Of a stretch of DNA of 64,000 bases, positions 55,445 to 63,372 are shown piece by piece. Below the pieces are notes generated by a model. That model saw only the letters and a program-made list of their open reading frames with translations, did not search any database and had not been told where the DNA came from. The stretch's first letter is position 1. Each line of letters opens with the position of its first letter. Origin of the DNA: Promethearchaeota archaeon (GTDB taxonomy: Archaea > Asgardarchaeota > Lokiarchaeia > Sigynarchaeales > SOKP01); the NCBI GenBank assembly GCA_019057775.1, contig JAHLWT010000156.1, positions 1 to 64,000 of the forward strand, in the 5' to 3' direction. The position numbers and the translations under genes were made by a program.

Positions 55445-56647
55445 TCATTTCTTCTTTAAGAAATCCTTGTAAATTATTACATAATTTTTAATACTTATGA
55501 TCTTCGGATTCCTTTTAAATTTTGAAGGAATAGTGGCATTACATCGAGAGCAAATCCCAGAACTTTGAAGCCAATCAGTAAATTCATCTGCATGGGCAGG
55601 ATATCTGCAATTTGGACATAAAATTATCCCTCTACCTTTATCCTTTGAAATATTTGGTAATTTAAAACAGAATATACATTTAAAATCTTCTATTGATAAA
55701 CTTCCTGCTTTCGGTTTATAAATATCTAAATTTATTGATTTTCTGGAATACTGATTGATTCTAACCGGCTTACTTGTAGTTTTCCTACTTGTGGTTCTTG
55801 TAGACGTTTTAGATTTGGAACTTTTGGATCTGCTCTGAACTGTTGGTGTTGTTCTTGATGATTGAGAAACTGATCTTGACGTACGAGTAACTGTTCTAGT
55901 TGAGGGAGTTGGAGAAGACCTAGTTGTGGTCCGTACGCTAGTCCTTTTTCTACTAGGAGAAGTGACTCTTGACGGTGGAGTTAAACTATTCACCCTATTT
56001 GTACGTCGTGTTATATACTCTCTGGTCAATTGTGGTAATTGGGTTCGAGTTTGTAATAACCCCGGTATAATTATGATCAATATGGTGCTTATGAGCAATA
56101 ATAATAAGTTTAAATCTATTGAAAAGTGAAGTGGTATTATCAAAGAATCATAGAAATCAATGATTGAATAAAACACTATCCAATAAGTAATTATGAAAAA
56201 AACGATTGAAATTCCTAATATATAGCCAAATGTGCGTGCTTTTATTGACTTTGTTCTAAAGTATATAACATTATATTTTTTAAAGCAACGATATAGAGCA
56301 AGTGAACCATATAATATATAGGGAAATCCAAATATAATACTCCACCAACTTAAGTATAAATCAGTACTAGCTAGAAGATTTTCTCCTAATAAACCTGTAA
56401 AATTTCCCCATATTGAATATAGAATTCCCATAAGGACAGGACCAACAGTAAAAAAAGCCGTGTTGTGAGGTGAATTATATTCGCGATATCGTTTAATATT
56501 TTTTAAAACTTTTAGAGAATATAATAACCATATTCCGATTAAAAACCAAGTTACAAATACATTAAAAGAATTTAGGATAGCCCCATGTATTATTCCAATT
56601 AATAAAAATATCCCTAGCGTAATTGTAATTGGTTTAATTTTAGCCAC
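55445..56647 (-). CDS. Multi-pass membrane protein with Arg/Ser/Thr linker and RING-CH-like finger
   Basis: About six membrane segments span residues 5-195. A long low-complexity Arg/Ser/Thr linker (about 205-305) follows, then a C-terminal zinc finger: C324-x2-C327, C344-x2-C347, H352, then EF..W359L, and C366-x2-C369. The H-x2-(C/E)-x3-W spacing matches RING-CH/MARCH fingers, with Glu355 where a Cys ligand is usual. It lies downstream of the JAMM gene (100 bases), on the same strand as ubiquitin, E1 and E2. It is the best candidate for a membrane E3; the ligase role is inferred. A plain zinc ribbon is the alternative. Confidence 0.65.
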   Translation of the reverse strand: MAKIKPITITLGIFLLIGIIHGAILNSFNVFVTWFLIGIWLLYSLKVLKNIKRYREYNSPHNTAFFTVGPVLMGILYSIWGNFTGLLGENLLASTDLYLSWWSIIFGFPYILYGSLALYRCFKKYNVIYFRTKSIKARTFGYILGISIVFFIITYWIVFYSIIDFYDSLIIPLHFSIDLNLLLLLISTILIIIIPGLLQTRTQLPQLTREYITRRTNRVNSLTPPSRVTSPSRKRTSVRTTTRSSPTPSTRTVTRTSRSVSQSSRTTPTVQSRSKSSKSKTSTRTTSRKTTSKPVRINQYSRKSINLDIYKPKAGSLSIEDFKCIFCFKLPNISKDKGRGIILCPNCRYPAHADEFTDWLQSSGICSRCNATIPSKFKRNPKIISIKNYVIIYKDFLKKK

Positions 56648-56747
56648 AGTTTAAAAATCACCAAATAACTTTTAAAAATCTTCTATTTTTAAAATTATTT
56701 CTTGAATAAAAAAATTGAAATAATTAATATTATATTGATTAACAGCT

Positions 56748-57563
56748 TTAATCCTCATCATATTCGAGATAAATAGCTTTGCCTTCAATAATAGGGTTTA
56801 TGAATGAAAGAATCTCAGGTAGCATCTTAATATCTAACGATCCCTTTATCCCATACATTAATGGATACCAAGTATTTGCTTTTATATCTGCTCTATATAT
56901 CTCAAATCCCGCAGATTTACCATCAATTTGATAAGGATCTACTACAAGAGCAACTGCCTTATCCCATAGCTTTTGATATCGTGCCTGTGTGCCCATATCT
57001 TCAGAACTTAGCCAGCATCCATATGACGGATGGCTGTGATACCATCCACATATAAATAATTTTTGTTTTTTAATATCTTTGTAAGCCCTGGTATAATTTT
57101 TATAATCTTTTATTTCAGCATAAACAGCTGTACCATGACCCATCGGATATGCATCCTCAATATATATAATATCATTATTGTCATCTAATTTACCTGCGAG
57201 TAACCCTATTACTTCAACCCATTTATTTTTTGGAATCTTCGAATTAGCATACTTAAGTGCATGACTCGCCACTTTTAGAATAGTTTTAACTGAAATATAA
57301 ATTTCCTTAGGAATCTCTTCTAAAGAGTTGTCCTCAGATTTATTTATTTTCCCTGTTGTAGGTGTGTTTTTGGTTGAATGGGTTAATTTTAATGTATTTG
57401 TTGGTTTTTGAGTAAACATTTCAGAGATCTCATCTATTAATTCATCTTCTTCTAATTGTAATTCACTATAAATCTCTTCTAATAATTCCTTTTTAATTTT
57501 TTCCTTAATCTTTTTCTTTATCATATCTTTAATGGAATCGTTAGGATCATTTTTAGAACTCAT
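56748..57563 (-). CDS. Rpn11-like JAMM deubiquitinase
   Basis: After an N-terminal basic/acidic helical region and a Ser/Thr linker (1-85), the MPN domain carries the JAMM metal site: E117 in WVEVIGLL, then H176-S-H178-P and D189 in HSHPSYGCWLSSED, nearly identical to eukaryotic Rpn11. In eukaryotes this zinc protease removes ubiquitin. The C-terminal 70 residues resemble no known domain. It starts 7 bases after the E2 stop, preceded by GGTGAAA. It likely recycles or processes the ubiquitin-like proteins. Confidence 0.92.
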   Translation of the reverse strand: MSSKNDPNDSIKDMIKKKIKEKIKKELLEEIYSELQLEEDELIDEISEMFTQKPTNTLKLTHSTKNTPTTGKINKSEDNSLEEIPKEIYISVKTILKVASHALKYANSKIPKNKWVEVIGLLAGKLDDNNDIIYIEDAYPMGHGTAVYAEIKDYKNYTRAYKDIKKQKLFICGWYHSHPSYGCWLSSEDMGTQARYQKLWDKAVALVVDPYQIDGKSAGFEIYRADIKANTWYPLMYGIKGSLDIKMLPEILSFINPIIEGKAIYLEYDED

Positions 57564-57570
57564 TAAAATT

Positions 57571-58098
57571 TCACCACTTTTTATTCGCGTATTTTTTAGC
57601 GAGGTTTTTCACTTTTTTTTCATAAAATTTTGGATTTTTAATCATTTCTAAGGCAGCTTTTTTATTAAAAACGTCGGTTGGATTAGTGTATTTACCTCGA
57701 GTGTTTAGCATCGCAATTATTGCTTGAACTACTGTAACAGCTGTTTTCGATGGGCTCCAACCCCCTTTTTTACCGATTAAAGCTGGATCTACTAATGCTA
57801 GACATATATTTCTTTGTCCTTTATATTCAGTCGGTTTTGGCCAAAAATTTGGATGCCAAATTGGGGTATGCAATCTCACAAAAGGTGGTTGCTTAGGATA
57901 TTGTGTGGGGAATTTCATTTCTAACTTAAAAATACCACCCGCATAGGCAGTGCCTTTAGGGCCTTTAAAAGAAATTGCTATGTGATCTATACTCTTCTTC
58001 TTAGGGTTAAACGGTTTTAATTGAATAATAACCCCCTTTTTATATAATTTTTTTAATCCAGCAAAATCTTGCGAAATGCGACTACTTCTTATACTCAT
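57571..58098 (-). CDS. E2-like ubiquitin-conjugating enzyme
   Basis: This 175-residue UBC fold has FPTQYPKQPPFVRL, H82-P-N84, catalytic C99 in RNICLALV, and the WSPSKT segment, the standard E2 order. A long insertion of about eight residues between HPN and Cys (WPKPTEYKGQ) and C-terminal basic tail KKVKNLAKKYANKKW are noted. It takes the modifier from E1 and passes it to the target. The gene lies between E1 and JAMM. Confidence 0.93.
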   Translation of the reverse strand: MSIRSSRISQDFAGLKKLYKKGVIIQLKPFNPKKKSIDHIAISFKGPKGTAYAGGIFKLEMKFPTQYPKQPPFVRLHTPIWHPNFWPKPTEYKGQRNICLALVDPALIGKKGGWSPSKTAVTVVQAIIAMLNTRGKYTNPTDVFNKKAALEMIKNPKFYEKKVKNLAKKYANKKW

Positions 58099-58150
58099 AT
58101 TCTTATACCTTTTTTTTGTTTTTGTAAAATTTAATTTTTTATAGAAAATC

Positions 58151-59374
58151 TTAAATTAATTTTAAGGTGACAAGTATTTCTCCACCTTTCAAACCTGCAA
58201 CAGTTAGTAACTCACAATTTCTTAGACCATTTTCAATGGGAGATTGTTCTAGATCAACTATTTGAATATTATTAAAATCTAATAAAGTTATTAATGGTTC
58301 GAAATCAGGATCTAATTCAAATCCATTTTTTCTTAGTGTATTAATGATATTGATTGTGGGTGATTGAGCACTCAATTTTACTGTTACCCTTCGAGCACTT
58401 TTACCACATTGAGAGCATTCGGGGTTTCTTTTTTTCTCAATATGATAAAATTTCATAGTTATCGCATTAAAAATAACGTATGATTTTATTGGTTCACCCA
58501 AACCTTTATATCCATTTTTCCAATGAAGAATTTTTACTGCTTCATGCGACTGTAATGCTGAAATAACAGCATTTATAGTAATGATTCCTGGATCATGCCT
58601 ATCGATTATTTTTACTATTTCATCCTTAGTAAATTCAGGTAAGAAGTTATGTTTATTAACTAATTCATTTGCTACTTTCTGAATAAATTTAATGTCATTA
58701 ATATCTTTCGGATTAGGATCTTTATCAAATGTTTCTTGAAATGCCATGTTTCCCTTGAAGACACAATGAATCCTTTTTCGAGGGATGCCAACAACAGTAC
58801 ATGCAGCCATCTCATCATTTTCAGCTACGGGAAGTGGATTACATTCATAACAAGCATTTTGATATGGAATTATAGTATATAAGTGTCCATGATACCCTGA
58901 AACACCTCCATCAACCAGAGGTTTTCTGAATCGTATACAATGCACATTTAAATTCAATCTTGCATTCATAGAATCGAGACCTCCAATAACTACATCGGCA
59001 GCTTGATAAATTGCAGGATCTAAACGTTCTAAGGACGTTTGGTATCCTTTAATAATAATATTATTATTAATTTCAGCTAATTTTCTTGCTGCGACTTTAG
59101 CTTTTGGTTCGCCCATTTTAGCTCCTGCAAATAAAATCTGACGGTTCAAATTAGAATGCTCAATTATATCTAAATCTACTAAATCCAAATGCCCTACACC
59201 TAACATTGCTAAATTTTTAGCAATTTCACATCCTAATCCTCCAACTCCTACGATTAAAACTCGAGCATCTTTCACAATTTTTTGGGACCAACCCTTAAGT
59301 CTAAACTGGCGGTCATATAACTCTCTCTCCTTTACTGATAATTCCTCTGTAAAAAAGACTGAATCCTTATCCAT
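58151..59374 (-). CDS. E1-like ubiquitin-activating enzyme (Uba3/UBA2 type)
   Basis: The adenylation domain has VGVGGLGCEIAKNLAMLG, DLDIIEHSNLNRQILF and a zinc site (C-x2-C in CYEC and CSQC). AACTVVGIPRKRIHCV includes the catalytic Cys192 in the Uba3/UBA2 position. A C-terminal region (TINIINTLRKNGFEL ... ELLTVAG) resembles the ubiquitin-fold domain that recruits E2. I chose the second Met (59374), with GGTGA five bases upstream; 59386 is the longer start. It activates the ubiquitin-like proteins; a prokaryotic ThiF/MoeB is a less fitting reading because of the Cys and UFD. Confidence 0.92.
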   Translation of the reverse strand: MDKDSVFFTEELSVKERELYDRQFRLKGWSQKIVKDARVLIVGVGGLGCEIAKNLAMLGVGHLDLVDLDIIEHSNLNRQILFAGAKMGEPKAKVAARKLAEINNNIIIKGYQTSLERLDPAIYQAADVVIGGLDSMNARLNLNVHCIRFRKPLVDGGVSGYHGHLYTIIPYQNACYECNPLPVAENDEMAACTVVGIPRKRIHCVFKGNMAFQETFDKDPNPKDINDIKFIQKVANELVNKHNFLPEFTKDEIVKIIDRHDPGIITINAVISALQSHEAVKILHWKNGYKGLGEPIKSYVIFNAITMKFYHIEKKRNPECSQCGKSARRVTVKLSAQSPTINIINTLRKNGFELDPDFEPLITLLDFNNIQIVDLEQSPIENGLRNCELLTVAGLKGGEILVTLKLI

Positions 59375-59416
59375 TATTTTCACCATTATTATTTATAAAA
59401 AATATAAAAAAATTGA

Positions 59417-59431
59417 AGGGCTGAAAGCCCT
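59417..59431 (-). terminator. Hairpin plus T-tract between ubiquitin and E1 genes
   Basis: On the minus strand AGGGCT-TTC-AGCCCT forms a 6-bp stem followed by TCAATTTTTTT. This is like an intrinsic terminator, 34 bases after the ubiquitin stop and 42 bases before the E1 start. It could make ubiquitin transcripts exceed those of the enzymes. Partial read-through is inferred. Confidence 0.55.
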
Positions 59432-59464
59432 AGTATTATAATTTATGTAGAAGACTTTATAAGT

Positions 59465-59806
59465 TTATCCCGCTGTACTCGCTGGGATCAACAGAATATC
59501 GTCGCCATCATTTATATTATAATCTTTTAACTGACTGGATTCATCCATCGTGACTCCTCCAGATGATATGTGAAAATCATCAGGATTAAGTCCAAATAAA
59601 TTACCTAGTGTACGTTTAATGTCACTTACTCGATTACCATCATTCACAGTTAGCTTTTCCTTTTTTTCACCGGGCCCAATGGTTGACATAAAATATAATG
59701 TCTTTTTCTTTCCTGCTGAAGGGGTTTTAGTTGCTGGAGTTTTAGATCTTATTGGCTCCTCCTCAACTAATTCTAAATCTTCATCAAATTCTTCTTCAAA
59801 ACTCAT
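59465..59806 (-). CDS. Ubiquitin-like protein 1
   Basis: This 113-residue protein has an acidic N-terminal extension (1-34) with a TP-rich segment, then a beta-grasp ubiquitin fold: TLYFMSTIGPGEK, SDIKRTLGNLFGLNPDDFHI, and KDYNINDGDDILLI. It ends in PASTAG, aligning with the LRLRGG end of ubiquitin, so the reactive end is Ala-Gly rather than Gly-Gly. An SD-like GGATGTGAT precedes the ATG. It is the likely modifier for the E1/E2 pair downstream. Confidence 0.88.
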   Translation of the reverse strand: MSFEEEFDEDLELVEEEPIRSKTPATKTPSAGKKKTLYFMSTIGPGEKKEKLTVNDGNRVSDIKRTLGNLFGLNPDDFHISSGGVTMDESSQLKDYNINDGDDILLIPASTAG

Positions 59807-60056
59807 AATATCACATCCTTTATTTTTTTAGTTTTATATTTTTTTTTAATCTAAAGATGATAAAACAGCATTATAAAAGCGTTTGGAATGATTTTGAAGT
59901 TTTTCCTAATGATTTCAAAAATAAAATGGATTCTAAGGAGATTATACTATATATTAAATGAATGCCTATTTATACATATTAACTGCAAAATATTGTTTCA
60001 GAGAGAAAATAAAATCTTAAAAGCCAGATAACTTAACACTTCTAAGCTTTCCACTC

Positions 60057-60728
60057 ATGAATTCCTCGAGTAAGTTAGAATCAGTTGTTTTAGAGTTAGT
60101 TAAAGAATATCTTGTAAAAAAGACGTTCTTTTCGATTGAAGATATAGTCGTTTTTATAAATAATAGAGTAAAGTGGAATCCTAATTTAAATAAAAATAGC
60201 ATTGAGATAATTATTAAATCTTTAATTAAAAAGCGCATAATTGTTCCTGGAACTAAATTAATGAAAAATAATATTATTGAAAACCCAAAGAGGAACGAGA
60301 TATTTAATTACATTAAAAAATATCCCTCAAATATTAATGAAATAATGAAAGCTTTAAATATGGGAAGTAATCAAGCCTTATGGCACTTATCTTGCCTTGA
60401 AAAATTTCAATTTATTCGATCAAAAAAAATCGAAAATCGTAGACTTTTCTTTAAATTTGATTCTAATCCTCAACTTGACGATCTTTTCTATTATTTAAAA
60501 ATCAACATTGTTCAAAAGGTAATTAGTTTCATGATAACCGAAAATAAACCATTAAAAATTACAGAAATTGTTAATGGTGTTAAAAAAAATCATAATACTA
60601 TAAAAAAGTATATAGATGTTTTAAATCGTCTGAAATTAATAAAGATTGAAAGAATAAAAAATAAAGCCGTATACCAAATAGAAGTCAAGAATTATTCTAA
60701 GGCTAGAAAATCAATTCGAGGTGCATAA
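60057..60728 (+). CDS. Winged-helix protein in the ubiquitin cluster
   Basis: This 223-residue protein has three helix-turn-helix-like segments. Residues 10-70 resemble a winged helix; PSNINEIMKALNMGSNQALWHLSCLEK and PLKITEIVNGVKKNHNTIKKYIDVLNRL are classic wHTH cores. The order and basic C-terminus suggest DNA binding. It is divergent from ubiquitin-like protein 1, so it may regulate both promoters. Its target is not shown. Confidence 0.7.
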   Translation: MNSSSKLESVVLELVKEYLVKKTFFSIEDIVVFINNRVKWNPNLNKNSIEIIIKSLIKKRIIVPGTKLMKNNIIENPKRNEIFNYIKKYPSNINEIMKALNMGSNQALWHLSCLEKFQFIRSKKIENRRLFFKFDSNPQLDDLFYYLKINIVQKVISFMITENKPLKITEIVNGVKKNHNTIKKYIDVLNRLKLIKIERIKNKAVYQIEVKNYSKARKSIRGA

Positions 60729-60814
60729 ACTTAAAAACTCCAAAATTATTCCAATTGGTTTTAAATTTTAGTATCATATATTAGAAAATTAGAAAAGAAT
60801 TTAATTAAAAAACT

Positions 60815-61603
60815 ATGAGAAAAAAATATAGAGTTTTAGTAGTTCTCGCTCTTTATGTTATAGTAATATTAACCTTTACACTTTTCTTCATAACAGGCAT
60901 AAGAAATATTCCATTATTTCTTTTTATAAGTATTGGAAGTGTTGCAGTTTTATCTACAAGTACAATTTATACAGTTATTCAATCTAAAGGGTTAGATGAG
61001 AGATTCACTAAAAAACAACAATTTACAAAACTTAAGACAATCAACGGAAAGTCAACTGATATCATAGAAGATTATTTTGATGCCATACCCTCAATAGAAG
61101 ATTATGTTGAATCAACTGATTCCTATGAAGATTCACCAATAATAAATAAATATATTTTTTCAGTATTTAGTCAGGAAGAATTAGATAAAATAAATTTCTT
61201 AAACTTATCAAAAATGGAAAAGATAATGTTCATTAGGGAGATGATATATTATAATCCTGAAGAAAGGGCTATTTTAATTGAAGACATGCTTAAACATCGA
61301 GATAGTATTGATGATGAGATAATTTATACCTCTCCCATCGAAAAAATTGAATTAGCAGCTCAGATCCGAGTTTATATAAGATCTTTAACCGAACCTGGTG
61401 AAAAAACTAAAATTATTATAATTGATACTTCAGAAACAATAGATTCTGTTAAAAAACGTATTGGTTTATTATTTGATTACGATCTAGAGTGTTTTCTGTT
61501 ATCCTCTGGGGGTATTATATTACATGAAAAATCACAAATTCAAGATTATGATCTTGATGATGATGATGAAATTGCCTTGATTCCAAGAAAAAATGGAAAC
61601 TAA
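60815..61603 (+). CDS. Membrane-anchored ubiquitin-like protein
   Basis: Two membrane segments (5-28 and 33-55) are followed by a helical middle region and a C-terminal ubiquitin-like domain, residues 183-262. That domain is close to the other two: LLSSGGIILHEKSQIQDYDLDDDDEIALIP. It ends in KNGN, so neither of the last two residues matches Ala-Gly. It is thus probably not conjugated but a fixed membrane receptor or docking site for E1, E2 or the JAMM. It is 86 bases after the wHTH gene. Confidence 0.72.
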   Translation: MRKKYRVLVVLALYVIVILTFTLFFITGIRNIPLFLFISIGSVAVLSTSTIYTVIQSKGLDERFTKKQQFTKLKTINGKSTDIIEDYFDAIPSIEDYVESTDSYEDSPIINKYIFSVFSQEELDKINFLNLSKMEKIMFIREMIYYNPEERAILIEDMLKHRDSIDDEIIYTSPIEKIELAAQIRVYIRSLTEPGEKTKIIIIDTSETIDSVKKRIGLLFDYDLECFLLSSGGIILHEKSQIQDYDLDDDDEIALIPRKNGN

Positions 61604-61636
61604 ACTTATATTATAAAACTCTTTTTTATCTCATAA

Positions 61637-62017
61637 TTAAATACCAGCGATACTTGCTGGAATTAAAAGGATATCATCCCCATCTGCGATGTTATATTCC
61701 TTTAAAGGTGAATTCTCATCCATAGTGATTCCACCTGATGATAAATGAAAATCATCTGAATCTAAACCAAATAAGTTTGCCACAGTTTCTTTTATATCTC
61801 CAACGAGATTTCCTGTATTTAAGAGTAATTTTTGCTTTTTTTCACCAGGACCAATAGTAGACATAAAATAGACAGATATCTTTTTACCTCCAGGAACCGT
61901 TCTATTGGCTGGCGTTTTAGATTTAACCTTTTTTTCAGATCTCTCTGTAGAAAACTCATCTATCTCATCTTCTAAATCTTCATCTAAATCTTCATCAAAG
62001 TTATTCTCAAAGCTCAA
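61637..62017 (-). CDS. Ubiquitin-like protein 2
   Basis: This 126-residue paralog of protein 1 has an acidic N-terminal region (1-45) and a ubiquitin fold with SVYFMSTIGPGEK, DSDDFHLSSGGITMDENS and EYNIADGDDILLIP. It ends in ASIAGI, one residue past the Gly, so removal of Ile would leave Ala-Gly. TTG is the start (62017), supported by GGTG about nine bases upstream and by the MSFE start of protein 1. The JAMM could process it. Confidence 0.85.
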   Translation of the reverse strand: MSFENNFDEDLDEDLEDEIDEFSTERSEKKVKSKTPANRTVPGGKKISVYFMSTIGPGEKKQKLLLNTGNLVGDIKETVANLFGLDSDDFHLSSGGITMDENSPLKEYNIADGDDILLIPASIAGI

Positions 62018-62215
62018 TTAATATACACCAATTTGTAAAAACTATTAGTTATTATTAAATCTTCTTGAAATATTGGTATAAAAATAAAGGATAATAAGTA
62101 ATATAAACAATTTTTGCAAATGAAAAAAATTTATTTCAAATTTTTAATTTGCAAACACTTTAGAGTTAATATTCATATGAAATTATTAGCAAAATAAGAT
62201 GATTGTTGACATTTT

Positions 62216-63352
62216 ATGAACGATGAACCTATACCTAAACTCCAAATTCGGGAGAAAACACCAAGTGAAGAACTAGACAGCATTTCGGATAAGAAACTGT
62301 CAAAAAAATTGAAAAAAGAACGGATTAAGCTATATAAAGAAAAGAGTCAATGGGAGAAAGTTATTAAACAACTTGAAAACTATAAAGAGAATATTGAAGA
62401 TCTTGAAAAAAAAAGAAAAGAAAAAGAAAATGAAGTAAAAAATCTTCTCTACCATCGAGATACCTTACGAGATCAATTAAAAGAAACAAAAAATGAATTA
62501 GAGCGACAAAGAAATGATTTAGCTGCAAAAGAAAGACTCTTTAAAACAAAACTTAGAAGTAAAAATGAAGAATTAGATCAGAAAAATGCAGAATTAGAAA
62601 AGTTTAAAGAAAAATTAGATAAATTAAGAGAGGATCTAGTAAAAGATAAAAAATTCTTAGAAAAAGAAAAAACTCGGACAGAGGCTCACGTTAAGGAAAT
62701 TAAAACTAAAATCCCTGGCTTGGAAAGAAGGGAAAAAGCTTTAAAGCGGACTAATGAGGATTTAGAAAAAAAATTAATGGATTTAAGAAATGAACTTAAA
62801 TCTTTAACCAAAGAAAGGGATGCTTTAAATAAGGAAATCAACAATTTAAAAAGAGAAATTATTGATGAAAAAAACAGAATTTCTGGCGAAAGGAGAAAAT
62901 TGAAAGAGGAGAAAGAAAGTGTCCGTTATAAAAAAGATGACTTAAACTCAATAAATCGTGAAATTAATAAGAAAAAAGTTGACTTGAAAAAATCGAGGGA
63001 CAAAGTAGTTAGTGACGTCAATGAACTAGAAAAAAGAAGACGTAAACAAGAATCAAGATTAAAAGAATTAGAAAGGAAAATTCCTCGTGCAGAAGAAAAG
63101 TATCATTCCTTGACTAAGAAAATACCAAATTTAGAGGAAAAGCTCAGAAGGCTTAATAATGAGTATAAAAATTTGGAGAAAGAGAAAGCAAACATAATTA
63201 ATGAAAAAAGGATAATTAAGCGTGAAAGGGAAAAGTTAGACAAAGATAAACAGAGATTTGTGAATGAGAAAAGAAACTTTGAACGAGAAGTAAGAAAGAA
63301 CAAGGCTATTCCCAAGCATAAGATTAAAACTAAAACTCCTTCAAAATATTAA
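62216..63352 (+). CDS. Long coiled-coil protein next to the ubiquitin cluster
   Basis: This 378-residue, Lys/Glu-rich protein is almost entirely coiled coil from about 25 to 360, with heptad-like Leu and Ile spacing and no membrane segment. Both ends carry KTPS (REKTPSEE near 15, KTKTPSKY at the end), also seen in ubiquitin-like protein 1. It may be a scaffold or cytoskeletal-type protein. The link to the ubiquitin system is by neighbourhood and shared motif only. Confidence 0.7.
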   Translation: MNDEPIPKLQIREKTPSEELDSISDKKLSKKLKKERIKLYKEKSQWEKVIKQLENYKENIEDLEKKRKEKENEVKNLLYHRDTLRDQLKETKNELERQRNDLAAKERLFKTKLRSKNEELDQKNAELEKFKEKLDKLREDLVKDKKFLEKEKTRTEAHVKEIKTKIPGLERREKALKRTNEDLEKKLMDLRNELKSLTKERDALNKEINNLKREIIDEKNRISGERRKLKEEKESVRYKKDDLNSINREINKKKVDLKKSRDKVVSDVNELEKRRRKQESRLKELERKIPRAEEKYHSLTKKIPNLEEKLRRLNNEYKNLEKEKANIINEKRIIKREREKLDKDKQRFVNEKRNFEREVRKNKAIPKHKIKTKTPSKY

Positions 63353-63372
63353 TTATTTATATCGTGAAGTTT

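Noticed and set aside
58151..59374. E1 read as MoeB/ThiF sulfur-carrier adenylyltransferase
   Set aside because: It has a Uba3/UBA2-type catalytic Cys segment and a C-terminal UFD-like domain, and sits with E2 and JAMM.
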